In this document: positions 18,301-26,111 of the stretch, in pieces
Numbering within the stretch: the first letter of the stretch is position 1
Layout of the letters: each line of letters opens with the position of its first letter
From: Gammaproteobacteria bacterium
GTDB lineage: Bacteria; Pseudomonadota; Gammaproteobacteria; Xanthomonadales; Wenzhouxiangellaceae
Direction of reading: 5' to 3'
Length of the DNA: 64,000 nucleotides
Assembly (NCBI GenBank): GCA_018819105.1
Contig: JAHJQV010000004.1
Coordinates: 78,983-142,982 of the forward strand
Program-made: the position numbers and the translations under genes
Notes under the pieces: generated by a model
What the model was told of the DNA's origin: nothing
The model's input: the letters and a program-made list of their open reading frames with translations, nothing else
The model's database searches: none

Positions 18301-20437
18301 ACGCGGCCAGGCCGATGGCGGTTTCGCCCAGCACCGTTGCCGCGGGCGCCGAAGTCGTGTTTGGATACGGACCAGGGGCGGCGCCGGCCGGTACCTGCAG
18401 GGTCGCCACGAAAGTGCACGTTTGCCCCGGCAGCAGGCTGGCCCCGGTCAAGATCAGGGTTGTGGTGCCGCTCAATTGTGAACCCGCGCCGCAGACATCG
18501 TTGGCTGGCAGACCGATCGCGGCGAGGCCGGACAGCGTGGCGGCAAGATCATCGGTGAAGGTGATGCCGGTCGCGCCGGCCTGTGCGTTCTCGCTGTACT
18601 GCAGGCTAAATTGCAGGTCTACTGTCTCGCCGGGTTGCACCGGATCGGCGAGGAAGGTCTTGGCCAGTGTCGGTGCCCCCAGAATCTGCAACTGGGCGGC
18701 GGCGGCATTGCCGGTCAGTGCTACAGCGTCCACCATGCCACTGATCGGGCCGGTGAGATTGGTAATGACACCAGGCGGCAGACCGGTCGGCAAATTGACA
18801 CCGACCTGGAACGTGCAGGACGCGCCCGGTGCGAGTTCGCCGCCCTGAATCAGAAGGCCCTGTGCCCCGGCATCGAGGGGGGCGACGTTGATTGTCGAAG
18901 ACGCGCCGCAGAATCCTGCCGCCGGCAGCGTCACCGGAAGCGGTGTGGGCAGGAAGTTGGTCAATTCATCGGTAAAGGACAGGTCGGTTGCAGTTGCGGT
19001 CGTGCTGGTGTTCTCAATGGTGAATTCAATTGTGGTGGTGCCACCGGACGGTGCCGGATTTACGGTGAAGGTTTTGCTCAGCCGCGGCGCGGCGAACACA
19101 AACAGATCGTCGCGTGCGATATTGCCCAGCAGCGGCTCCGCGCCACCGAAATCGGCTTCGATGGCCGAGCTGGCATTGGCATAAATTCCTGGCGTGGCAT
19201 CAGCCGGCACCTGCAGAGTCACAACAAAACTGCACTGGCTGCGTGCGTCCAGCTGGCCGCCGGTAAAACTGAGCAGGGAGCTGCCGGTCAATTGCGAACC
19301 GGCACCGCAACTGTCGGTGGCTGGCAGCACGCTGGCCACCAATCCGCTGAGCGTGGCATCCAGATCGTCATCGAAGCGGATGTCACTGGCGGCTACGAGC
19401 CCGTCGCGATTGAGGATGGTAAAGCGCAGCTCAACGCTGTCGCCCGGTGGTACGGGGTCGGCCAGAAACTCCTTGATCAGCAGGATGCGGCCACCCTGTG
19501 AATCCAGCGATGCGACCGCACGACCATTTTCGAGCACAAAGCCCAGCGGCGGAGCCGAAACCATGGTTCCACTAATGTTGTCCAGCACACCGATTGAGGC
19601 GGATACCACGTCGACGCCGATTTCACAGGTTCCGCCAGCGGCCACCGCTGCCTGGTTGGGAAAGGCTGCCGGGGGCAGGCTGATGACGCCGGTTCCCGGC
19701 TCCGCAATTACGTCGCCGCCAGTGAAGTCGAGCGGAAACGGCTGGGTGATTGATGCGTTGCAAGTATTGGTGAGGTTCGCCGGATCGGCAATCACCAGTC
19801 CGGTGGGCAAGGTGTCGCTGAACTGGATATTGGTCGCCGCAGATGTATTCAGTGAGTTGTCGAAAGTGAAGGTCAGGCGCTCACGCTGACCGATGACGGT
19901 GGTGGAGGTGGAAAAACTTTTACTGAATCCGGGCCGGTCGGCGGCAATCACCAGATCGGCGCTGGCGGAACCGCTGTTGCCGGCACTGGAGGTGAGGTCG
20001 CCACTCACATTCATGAAGGTGCCGGGCATCACGCCGGTGACCAGCACCTCGATTTCACAGCTCGCGAAGGCAGTGACCGAACCGGCAACAAAAGAGATGT
20101 TCGCGCCGGCCAGAACATCGAAGGTCCCGGCACCGCAGCTTGACATGGCGCCGTCGGGCGAAGCAAGTATCAGACCGGCCGGCAACATATTCACAAATGC
20201 CAGATCGCTGACCGGTGCCCCACTGGTTTCAGTGATGGTGTAGCGCAGCACGGCGGTGCTTCCCGGGCCGATGGTTCCGGGATCAAAACGCATGGAAAAT
20301 GCCGGCACCGAAACACCATTGATCTGGGCTGTGGCATCGGACACAGCGCCTGTGCCCAGCAGCAGCAACATCACCATGGCCGCATTGATCATGCCGTGCA
20401 TGCGCTGGGTGACGACATGCAAGCTTGTTGTGCTCAC
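15326..20437 (-). CDS. Giant DUF11-repeat surface protein with IPTL-like C terminus
   Basis: A 1703-aa exported protein. An N-terminal signal (about 13-38) is followed by eleven modules of about 105-130 residues, each opening with a K-[ST/A]-F-type strand such as FSKSF or LTKAF and containing GLxxADPxN or CGAGSxL motifs. This is the DUF11-like organisation of long bacterial surface stalks. A C-terminal domain with EWFDFTAGAP and DDGIINDPGGP matches the pattern called choice-of-anchor U. It ends VPALGTGMLALLL plus a basic tail, a variant of the IPTL C-terminal sorting signal. The likely start is GTG at 20437; ATGs a few codons later are possible. It is the first gene of the minus-strand block, 15 nt from the S74 gene. 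No sorting protease is encoded in the window. Confidence 0.8.
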   Translation of the reverse strand: MSTTSLHVVTQRMHGMINAAMVMLLLLGTGAVSDATAQINGVSVPAFSMRFDPGTIGPGSTAVLRYTITETSGAPVSDLAFVNMLPAGLILASPDGAMSSCGAGTFDVLAGANISFVAGSVTAFASCEIEVLVTGVMPGTFMNVSGDLTSSAGNSGSASADLVIAADRPGFSKSFSTSTTVIGQRERLTFTFDNSLNTSAATNIQFSDTLPTGLVIADPANLTNTCNASITQPFPLDFTGGDVIAEPGTGVISLPPAAFPNQAAVAAGGTCEIGVDVVSASIGVLDNISGTMVSAPPLGFVLENGRAVASLDSQGGRILLIKEFLADPVPPGDSVELRFTILNRDGLVAASDIRFDDDLDATLSGLVASVLPATDSCGAGSQLTGSSLLSFTGGQLDARSQCSFVVTLQVPADATPGIYANASSAIEADFGGAEPLLGNIARDDLFVFAAPRLSKTFTVNPAPSGGTTTIEFTIENTSTTATATDLSFTDELTNFLPTPLPVTLPAAGFCGASSTINVAPLDAGAQGLLIQGGELAPGASCTFQVGVNLPTGLPPGVITNLTGPISGMVDAVALTGNAAAAQLQILGAPTLAKTFLADPVQPGETVDLQFSLQYSENAQAGATGITFTDDLAATLSGLAAIGLPANDVCGAGSQLSGTTTLILTGASLLPGQTCTFVATLQVPAGAAPGPYPNTTSAPAATVLGETAIGLAASDTLDIASLSFDKSFIDDPVLPGGTVTLSFTLRNDSTTEAASAIQFTDNLVDTLAGLAATGLPLADPCGMGSQVTGLSSNSFLLFTGGSLAPGGSCTFTIDLNVPAAAVPNDYQSATSDLTATVAGSTITLPPATDVLMVDDLRLQLTKAFTDDPAGPGDSVTLQFTLDNLDAVSVVSDISFTDDLDAALSGLLATGLPVNDICGAGSQLSGTSVLTLAGGSLAAGDQCVFDVTLQLPASLPSTGSVTNVTSEVSGTLGGLAVRGDPASADLLLQNLLFSKAFSSQAVAGGMVNLDYTISNPDPVNPAGGLAFTDNLGSVIPGLVAVGLPQSDLCGTGSTLAGSSLITLNNASIAPGASCSFSVTLQLPATAVPGSFPSASSALTSGGLVVAPPATATLTVEPPPLFAKAFAASTIVAGASTALTFTIDNSASALPATALGFTDPLPAGLVLADPANPSSSCAGSISAAPGSDSIAFSGGNVDAGASCTLSVGVRALLDGVFNNVTGTLSSSSGSSAPASANLTVTPAPVPGFSKSFNPDSVPQGDISELTLIIDNSAALLDASGLSFNDPLPAGMQLASPANASNGCGCTLTAPDGGSNVQLSGGLVAAGASCQIRVNVVTTAAGMLVNTTSALSSSLGSSPVATATLTVRTAPGFSKSFAPTPVAAGGVSQLTFSIDNSAESVAANGLSFVDPLPAGLRIASPANDSTSCTGGTLTAPVGGTQIDYSGGSVAAAAACSISVDIVGAQPGTWLNTSSPLDSSLGTSPPASATLVVNEDSDGVPAAVEDLAPNNGDGNDDGIPDGIQDDVASLPSFDGGAFVTVVAGGGCSTINDVEALAASSQSSPPPPAVSFPFGLIGFALPCENASVDIIFHAADSGFSQSYFKFGPTTPGDPTTSEWFDFTAGAPTGATVNGNVWTLLLADNALGDSSGDDGIINDPGGPVSQALAEPEPVPALGTGMLALLLALLLLIAGLHWQHFNNNQRARSSA

Positions 20438-20917
20438 GCTGCCAACCTGCTGACTGGCACCGCTGCAGGCGACGGCGTCTGCCGCTCAGCCTGCGCCATG
20501 GACACGTGGCAGCTGGTCAGCGCGAGGCTTAACCCATGGGAAATAACCTGTTGACGATGATCAAGCAGGGCTGGCGGACTGGTCATGTTCATGATCACCC
20601 CTCAAGAAGTGACTTCCATGTTGTGTCAGTGCTCGACATCATGTCTGCCATGACTGGCAGCAGGCTCTCACCCGCCTTGGCACAATGCGATACTGACGTG
20701 ACTCTGGTTTGATTATTTTGTTTTTCTATTGCCGCCAGCATAGCAGTATGGGGCCCTGCTGAACAGCCCTTGTTGATGTATTCTTCACATTTTTCCTGCC
20801 TGACACATGCTGCACCAGCAAGCCGACCATGGACTGCCTGAGCAGTCTCTGACTGTCACAGGAATTCCGGTGGTGTAAACTAGGCAGCCTCCCTGTCCAC
20901 TCAGAAGAGAAGCGCTT
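20438..20917. other. 480-bp divergent intergenic region
   Basis: It separates the DUF11 giant (minus) from the FG-GAP gene (plus), so it should carry both promoters. An AT-rich tract lies at about 20711-20735, and a TAAACT-like -10 lies at about 20876-20881. No convincing -35/-10 pair, RNA gene or conserved ORF was found. Confidence 0.4.
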
Positions 20918-22750
20918 ATGGCCTGTCGCCAATCGACCACAGCAGAGCTTCCAGGCATCAGAGTGTTCTTGGTGTGGACCCTGCTCGGCCTGGTCTGTGC
21001 TACAGCCGACATCGCCGGTGAAGATGCCCACGCAACAAACCCGGCACAACGCAGTGGTCAACCTGAGTTCAGCTTTCAGGCTGTAACTCTGGCAAGCTAT
21101 CTGCCCTCCCCCGGCATGGGCAGCGGCATTGCCGTGGCCGATTTTGATGCTGACGGCGATCCGGACATCTTTCTGCCGACCGGTGCCGGCGTGCCCAATC
21201 AGCTGTGGCGAAACCGTGGTGACGGCAGTTTCGATGAAGTGGCATCAAGCTTCGGGCTGGACGATCTGCGCCAGGCGCGCGCTGCTCTGTGGCTGGATTA
21301 CGACGGCGATGGCGATCTTGACCTGTTCATCGCGCGCGATTGCTTTGCCAGCGGTCAGAACGTCCCAGCCACCGGCAGTTGCGGCGAAGCTGTGCTGTCC
21401 CTGTTCGAGCAACGCGCTTCGGGCTTTGTTGACATTTCGGCACAACGGGGACTCATTACGCAGGCGGGTCAGCTGGCAGACGGCTTTCATTCCGGTGGCC
21501 TGAGCGCCGCCGATGTCAGCGGTGATGGCTTGCCGGACATCTACGCAGCCCGCTGGCAAACCCGGCCCGAACTTTATCTCAGCGACACGCTGTTTATCAC
21601 CGGCAAGGGTGCCGGGTATTCGCTGGGCAGCGGACTGACCACCATCGCCGGACAACAGGCCGGCTACTGGCAGGGTCTGATGCATGATTTTGATCGTGAT
21701 GGCAGCATGGATCTGTTCGTCAATGTGGACTTCAGTGCCAATCAGCTGTGGCTGAACCGGGGTCTGCTGGAGTTCGACGACATTGCGGTGCCGGCCGGTG
21801 TGGCCTCGGCATGGAACGAAATGGGCGTTGCCGCTGGTGACTATGACAACGACGGCGATGTTGACCTGTTCGCCAGCAACATCTTTGACTGGATCGGGCC
21901 ATCTGCCGGCAGCCACAACCTGCTGCTGCGCAATGACAGCCACAGCGGTCAGGTGCTGTTCACCGAGCACGCCCAGGCACTGGGCGTGGACGATGCCGGC
22001 TGGGGCTGGGGCGCGACCTGGCTGGACGCGGACAACGATGGCGATCTGGATCTGGCAGTCACCAACGGTTACTGTCAGCCGCCGCCAGACGTCTGTCCGG
22101 CGGAGTTTGCCAACGACCGCTCTCGCCTGTTTGTGCAAACCGGCCCGGGCAATGCCCTGGTTGAAGCGGGTGAGAGCGTTGGTTTTGCTGATCGACTGAC
22201 AGGCGGCGGGTTGATCGCTGCGGACTTCAATGGCGATGGCCGCATGGATCTGCTGCAAACCGCAATCGACCCGGATACCTCAGCCAATCCACTGCTGCGC
22301 AGTGAGCGTCTCACGCTGTATCTGAACACGGCAAGCGGCGCTGGAGACAATCACGGCTGGCTGGCGGTGCAGCCACGCCTGCGCGCCGCCAACTCGCATG
22401 CACTGGGCACCGAACTGCGTCTGTATCTGGACGATGGCCGCATGCTGACACGCTGGATTCATGCCGGTGAAAGCTGGCTGAGTCAGGCACCGGCCAGGGC
22501 CCACTTCGGCATTGGCAATGCCGGCATTGAGCGGCTGGAAGTCGACTGGCCCGAGCTGGGGCAAAACCCCGGTGGCGCCTGTCCCACTGGTGGCCTGCCC
22601 GACAGTGGCCACTGCACCGGCACAGGCGATGCACAAGATGCGAGCGGCGGCACCAGCGTTTTCCTGTCACCAGCGACCGGCACGGTCCTGCACATCACCG
22701 GACCTGAGACCCTGCTGCGCACAGGATTTGAAGACCCGCTCAGTCGCTAG
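20918..22750 (+). CDS. Exported FG-GAP/VCBS repeat protein with ASPIC/UnbV-like domain
   Basis: A 610-aa protein of the CRTAC1-like group with an N-terminal signal (about 1-38). Calcium-binding-type FG-GAP blades recur as DFDADGDPDIF, DYDGDGDLDLF, DFDRDGSMDLF, DYDNDGDVDLF and DADNDGDLDLA, giving a predicted beta-propeller over residues 60-450. An ASPIC/UnbV-like segment follows (about 490-560, with LGTELRLYLDDGR and HFGIGNAGIERLEVDWP). The C terminus ends LLRTGFEDPLSR, a DGFE-type tail. AGAAGAG lies upstream of the ATG. Family members are secreted or surface proteins of unknown function, often in biofilm-forming gammaproteobacteria. The stop codon lies inside the palindromic repeat that follows. 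Confidence 0.85.
   Translation: MACRQSTTAELPGIRVFLVWTLLGLVCATADIAGEDAHATNPAQRSGQPEFSFQAVTLASYLPSPGMGSGIAVADFDADGDPDIFLPTGAGVPNQLWRNRGDGSFDEVASSFGLDDLRQARAALWLDYDGDGDLDLFIARDCFASGQNVPATGSCGEAVLSLFEQRASGFVDISAQRGLITQAGQLADGFHSGGLSAADVSGDGLPDIYAARWQTRPELYLSDTLFITGKGAGYSLGSGLTTIAGQQAGYWQGLMHDFDRDGSMDLFVNVDFSANQLWLNRGLLEFDDIAVPAGVASAWNEMGVAAGDYDNDGDVDLFASNIFDWIGPSAGSHNLLLRNDSHSGQVLFTEHAQALGVDDAGWGWGATWLDADNDGDLDLAVTNGYCQPPPDVCPAEFANDRSRLFVQTGPGNALVEAGESVGFADRLTGGGLIAADFNGDGRMDLLQTAIDPDTSANPLLRSERLTLYLNTASGAGDNHGWLAVQPRLRAANSHALGTELRLYLDDGRMLTRWIHAGESWLSQAPARAHFGIGNAGIERLEVDWPELGQNPGGACPTGGLPDSGHCTGTGDAQDASGGTSVFLSPATGTVLHITGPETLLRTGFEDPLSR
22712..22750 (+). other. C-terminal DGFE-type tail (TGFE variant)
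   Basis: The final codons encode LLRTGFEDPLSR. The GFED core matches the M36 protease tail at 46531, although the rest of the two proteins is unrelated. Confidence 0.5.
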
Positions 22751-22932
22751 CCCGCATTATTCATGAGTCGACGTCGCGAGATGCTGCCAGTGCCTGTAGC
22801 TGTGGCGTTTCACGACCGAACGAACCGCAGGCGTACTTGACAGTACGTTGAGGATTCGTGACCGAGCGAAACGCCGCAGATGCGGGTATTGGCGGCATCG
22901 CAGTAGTCGGTTTCATGAATAATGCGGGCTAG
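22747..22932. repeat. 186-bp palindromic MITE-like repeat, complete copy
   Basis: The ends are perfect 20-bp inverted repeats (22747-22766 and 22913-22932) beginning CTAGCCCGCATTATTCATGA. The interior is a long imperfect palindrome folding around GTACTTGACAGTAC (centre about 22836). It codes for nothing. A second copy at 63860 differs at one position over the 141 bp visible. This fits a non-autonomous mobile element or palindromic intergenic repeat moved by a transposase elsewhere. It sits between convergent genes and supplies both of their TAG stops, so it may also act as a two-way terminator. Confidence 0.8.
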
Positions 22933-25757
22933 AACAGTCGCTGGGTCAGGCGCAGCCAGAACGTGGTACCCAGCAAGCGATAGGTGGAGACGTCAGTGTT
23001 GCCCTCGTCGGCGTTGACCAGCAGCGGCGGCTGATCGTCAAACAGGTTGTCCACGCCCAGCATCAATGCGGTGCGGCTGCGCCATTCATGACCCACGTAA
23101 ACATCGTGGTACAGGGTGTGTCCGACCCGGTTCACGGTGCCGGGAAACACCTCGCCTCCGCGCTCCGCGATGGCACCGATCCATTGCAGGGCATAGCCTG
23201 CGGTCCAGCCGCCACGGCGCCAGTCCAGCCGGTAATTGCCCTGCCACTCGGGGATGGCACCGAAATTGTCCTGGTCAAACCCGCCGGCACCGACAAACGG
23301 CTCGGCACCGGGAAAGGCGACCAGATCTCGCTCCAGCACGTGGCTGATCAGCGCGCGGTGGCTGAAGCTGCCCAGGCTGCTGTCATGCCGGTAGCGCAGA
23401 TCAAGATCCAGGCCTTGTGCGGTTTCAGCCGCCAGGTTCTGCAGTTGCGCCTGCACACTGGTGATGCGGCCATCATCGGCACGGTTGATGCGATCACAGA
23501 ACGCCGCCGCACCGGTGGCCAGACACTGTTCCAGTATGGTGTTGGCACCGAGACTGGCAATGCCATCGTCGATGTCGATGTTGTAGTAGTCCAGACTCAG
23601 CTCCAGCGCCGGCAATGACGTTGGCAGCCAGGTGAAGCCGGCGGTGATCACTTCCGCCTGTTCCGCGTTTAGGTTGATGTTGCCGCCGGACAATTCCGGC
23701 GTCTCCTCGCCGTTCTGGCTGAAGCTGCCGTCGGCCGGTACGCCCTGGGCCACGCAGCGCTCGATTTCGGTGCCCGTCAGCGTGCTGAAATCGGCGCAGG
23801 GGTCGGTGACGATGGGGTTGGCCTGGGTAAAGCCGCCAAACAGCTCACCAACGTTGGGGGCACGGAACGCCTCCGACCAGGCCGCGCGCAGCCGCAATGA
23901 TTCCACCGGTGTCCAGTACATGCCGGCCTCGAACACGGTCTTGCTGCCAAAATTGGAAAAATCCACCAGCCGCGTGCCCAGATCCAGAGTCAGCGACTGT
24001 GCCCACGGCAGATCGCGCAGCAAGGGCACGCCCAGCTCCAGATAGGCCTCCTTGCTGTCAAACTGCCCGGCGGTGATCGCCCTGGCACTGCCGCTGGTGT
24101 TGCCAAGCACGGTTTGTGCATCCGGCACGTCGGCGGCCTGCTCTTCGCGATACTCAAACCCCAGCGCCATCTGCATGCTGCCGGCCGGCAATGACAGCAG
24201 ACTGCCACTGAGGTTGGCACTGGCCACGGTCTGTTCATTGAAGCCACGATCCTGCAGATCGGTGTCGACAAAGTCCAGCATGTCCTGGCTGATGCTGCCG
24301 GCACCACCAAACAGGTTCAGCGGCACGCAATCGGGCAATGGCGCGGCCGGCGTGCCGCACACCGCATTGCCATCGGTGTCCAGAAACGACGGGCCCAATG
24401 CCACTCGCAAGCGCGAATCCAGCAGGTCACCGGTCTGCAGCTGATCCACCGTGTTGCGGCCACGGGTGATGCTGGCGTCCCAGAACCAGCCAGCCAGCAG
24501 GCCATCGGCACCGACCACAAAGCGCCAGGCTTCGTTGTCCTGAACAAAGTCACGCGGCCCGGCTTCGATCAGCCGTCGTCGTACATCGGTGAGTGTCTCG
24601 CCGAAAGGGTTGAACAGATTGTCGGCGCTCACCGCCACATCCTGCTCGCGATTGGTGAAAAACGGCAGTGGCGCAAGCCGGGTGCGTGAATCGCGATCAT
24701 GATAGAACGCCTCGGCAAACAGATTCAGCGCCGTGCTGAAGCGATATCGGCTCTGGGCAAACAGCGACAGGCGCTCCGACGGCTGCTGCAGATCCTCGAA
24801 CGGGTTGAAGTTGAAACGGTCGGTGTCCGGGTCACTGTTGTCGCCAATCCAGGGTCGGAAATCGCTGAGATCACGGCCATCTTCTCCGTCAATCAGCGTC
24901 AGGCGCCCCAGCGAAGTGCGGAAATTGCCCTGCGGCGGTGCCGAACTGCCATCGAACACCGGTGTGTTGTCCGGTCCGGTAAAACTCAATCGGCGTTCGG
25001 CAAAGGCGCGTTCGCCCTTGCCCACCGAGGTCTGATCCACATACTCGGCGCCGAGAAAATACTGCCAGCGCTCACGCTGCTGGCCGAATACCAGGCTGAC
25101 CTGTAGCGACTCTGCATCACCGCGACTGCTGCTCAGGCCCTGGGCATTCAGTTCCAGGCCGTCGGTCTGCTGGCGGGTGATGATGTTCACCACTCCGGCC
25201 ACGGCATCGGCACCGTATTCCACCGAAGCCCCCGACTTGAAAATTTCCACCCGATCCACCGACGCCATCGGCAGCATGTTCAGATCGACTATGCCGCTGG
25301 CACCGTTGCCGCCGGGCACAAAACGCCGCCCGTTGACCAGCACCAGCGTGCGTTGCGCCCCCAACCCACGCAACTCAATCGAGGCAATGCCACGTGACAG
25401 ACCACCGCCCTCACCACGCGCACCGGTGCTGGTGTTGAGCGGAGACCCGGCCATGAACGGCAGCTGCTGCAGGAACGCACCGAGAAACTGCTGACCGGAG
25501 GTTTCCAGCTGCTGACGATCGATCACGGTCAGCGGGTAAGCGCCGTCGGGCATGTCCATGCGCAGCCGCGTGCCGGTGACAGTGATGTTGTCCAGCGCTC
25601 GCTCATCGGCATCATCACCAGCCGGCGTAGTTTGCGCCGGCAGCGCCAGCGCCAGCAGCAAACCCGGCAGACACAGCAGACTGACAGCAATACGTGGACA
25701 GATCGAAGGGCGATCGCAATCGGTAAACGGCTGACTGCAGGAGGTTGTGAGGCGCAT
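22929..25757 (-). CDS. TonB-dependent outer-membrane receptor
   Basis: A 942-aa outer-membrane receptor. The N terminus is an export signal (hydrophobic core about 24-42), then a TonB-box-like NITVTGTR, then a plug domain with IELRGLGAQRTLVLVNGRRF and EIFKSGASVEYGADAVAGVV. A long beta-barrel ends in Phe (LTQRLF), as expected for BAM-assembled proteins. The plug resembles the oligopeptide/Oar-like receptors common in Xanthomonadales; the ligand cannot be told. ATG 25757 was chosen over TTG 25781 because the inferred -10 at 25788-25793 would put transcription start next to that TTG. A PmrA-type box lies immediately upstream, and the likely controlling two-component system is adjacent. Confidence 0.85.
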   Translation of the reverse strand: MRLTTSCSQPFTDCDRPSICPRIAVSLLCLPGLLLALALPAQTTPAGDDADERALDNITVTGTRLRMDMPDGAYPLTVIDRQQLETSGQQFLGAFLQQLPFMAGSPLNTSTGARGEGGGLSRGIASIELRGLGAQRTLVLVNGRRFVPGGNGASGIVDLNMLPMASVDRVEIFKSGASVEYGADAVAGVVNIITRQQTDGLELNAQGLSSSRGDAESLQVSLVFGQQRERWQYFLGAEYVDQTSVGKGERAFAERRLSFTGPDNTPVFDGSSAPPQGNFRTSLGRLTLIDGEDGRDLSDFRPWIGDNSDPDTDRFNFNPFEDLQQPSERLSLFAQSRYRFSTALNLFAEAFYHDRDSRTRLAPLPFFTNREQDVAVSADNLFNPFGETLTDVRRRLIEAGPRDFVQDNEAWRFVVGADGLLAGWFWDASITRGRNTVDQLQTGDLLDSRLRVALGPSFLDTDGNAVCGTPAAPLPDCVPLNLFGGAGSISQDMLDFVDTDLQDRGFNEQTVASANLSGSLLSLPAGSMQMALGFEYREEQAADVPDAQTVLGNTSGSARAITAGQFDSKEAYLELGVPLLRDLPWAQSLTLDLGTRLVDFSNFGSKTVFEAGMYWTPVESLRLRAAWSEAFRAPNVGELFGGFTQANPIVTDPCADFSTLTGTEIERCVAQGVPADGSFSQNGEETPELSGGNINLNAEQAEVITAGFTWLPTSLPALELSLDYYNIDIDDGIASLGANTILEQCLATGAAAFCDRINRADDGRITSVQAQLQNLAAETAQGLDLDLRYRHDSSLGSFSHRALISHVLERDLVAFPGAEPFVGAGGFDQDNFGAIPEWQGNYRLDWRRGGWTAGYALQWIGAIAERGGEVFPGTVNRVGHTLYHDVYVGHEWRSRTALMLGVDNLFDDQPPLLVNADEGNTDVSTYRLLGTTFWLRLTQRLF

Positions 25758-25787
25758 AGGGCGATACTGATAACGATTCAACGCGCC

Positions 25788-25820
25788 ATTATGGCCAGCC
25801 TGGCTTAAGTGAAACTTAAG
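25788..25820 (-). promoter_or_regulatory. PmrA/QseB-type box and promoter of the TonB receptor
   Basis: On either strand the box reads CTTAAG-N5-CTTAAG (25804-25820), the direct-repeat form recognised by PmrA/BasR-type response regulators. On the minus strand CATAAT (25788-25793) follows after 10 nt, the spacing seen at promoters where the regulator replaces a -35. The neighbouring OmpR-type regulator (27569-28243) is the obvious candidate protein. No footprint evidence; this is a sequence match only. Confidence 0.6.
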
Positions 25821-25829
25821 CGATGCGGA

Positions 25830-26111
25830 TCAATGCGACAGTCCACAGATGAATGCGATGAAGAATTGTCACAAGCCTCTTCTCCAAGCAATGAAATGGC
25901 TGTGCGATCTGCTAAATCTGTGGCTTCATTGTGTTCCCAACAATGAAAATCATACCTGCCCACTCTGCAACCGACAGCTGATCATATTGTATTGCATCGG
26001 CAGATTACGCCGAAGTTACGGCATGCCTGCAAACTGATCACAGCGCATTCCGGAGCCACAGTCGTTGCGACGCGTTTCTTGAACCGACTGCGCGACGCAG
26101 CATGCCAACGC
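25830..26111. other. Intergenic sequence upstream of the TonB receptor
   Basis: About 280 bp between the receptor promoter and the end of the histidine kinase gene. It is more AT-rich than its surroundings. A 62-codon plus-strand frame (25849-26037) has no ribosome-binding site or recognisable family. I see no RNA gene or strong hairpin. Confidence 0.35.

Noticed and set aside
2957..20437. The collar and S74 genes as a prophage remnant
   Set aside because: No terminase, capsid, tail tube, lysis, integrase or attachment repeat was seen, and the large neighbours have Sec signals.
15326..20437. DNA direct repeats as a CRISPR array
   Set aside because: The repeats encode eleven in-frame protein modules of over 300 bp with no regular short spacers.
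22747..22932. An insertion sequence with its own transposase
   Set aside because: The element is 186 bp and has no open frame of useful length.
25849..26037. A 62-codon plus frame upstream of the TonB receptor
   Set aside because: No ribosome-binding site and no homology pattern; it lies in AT-rich regulatory sequence.
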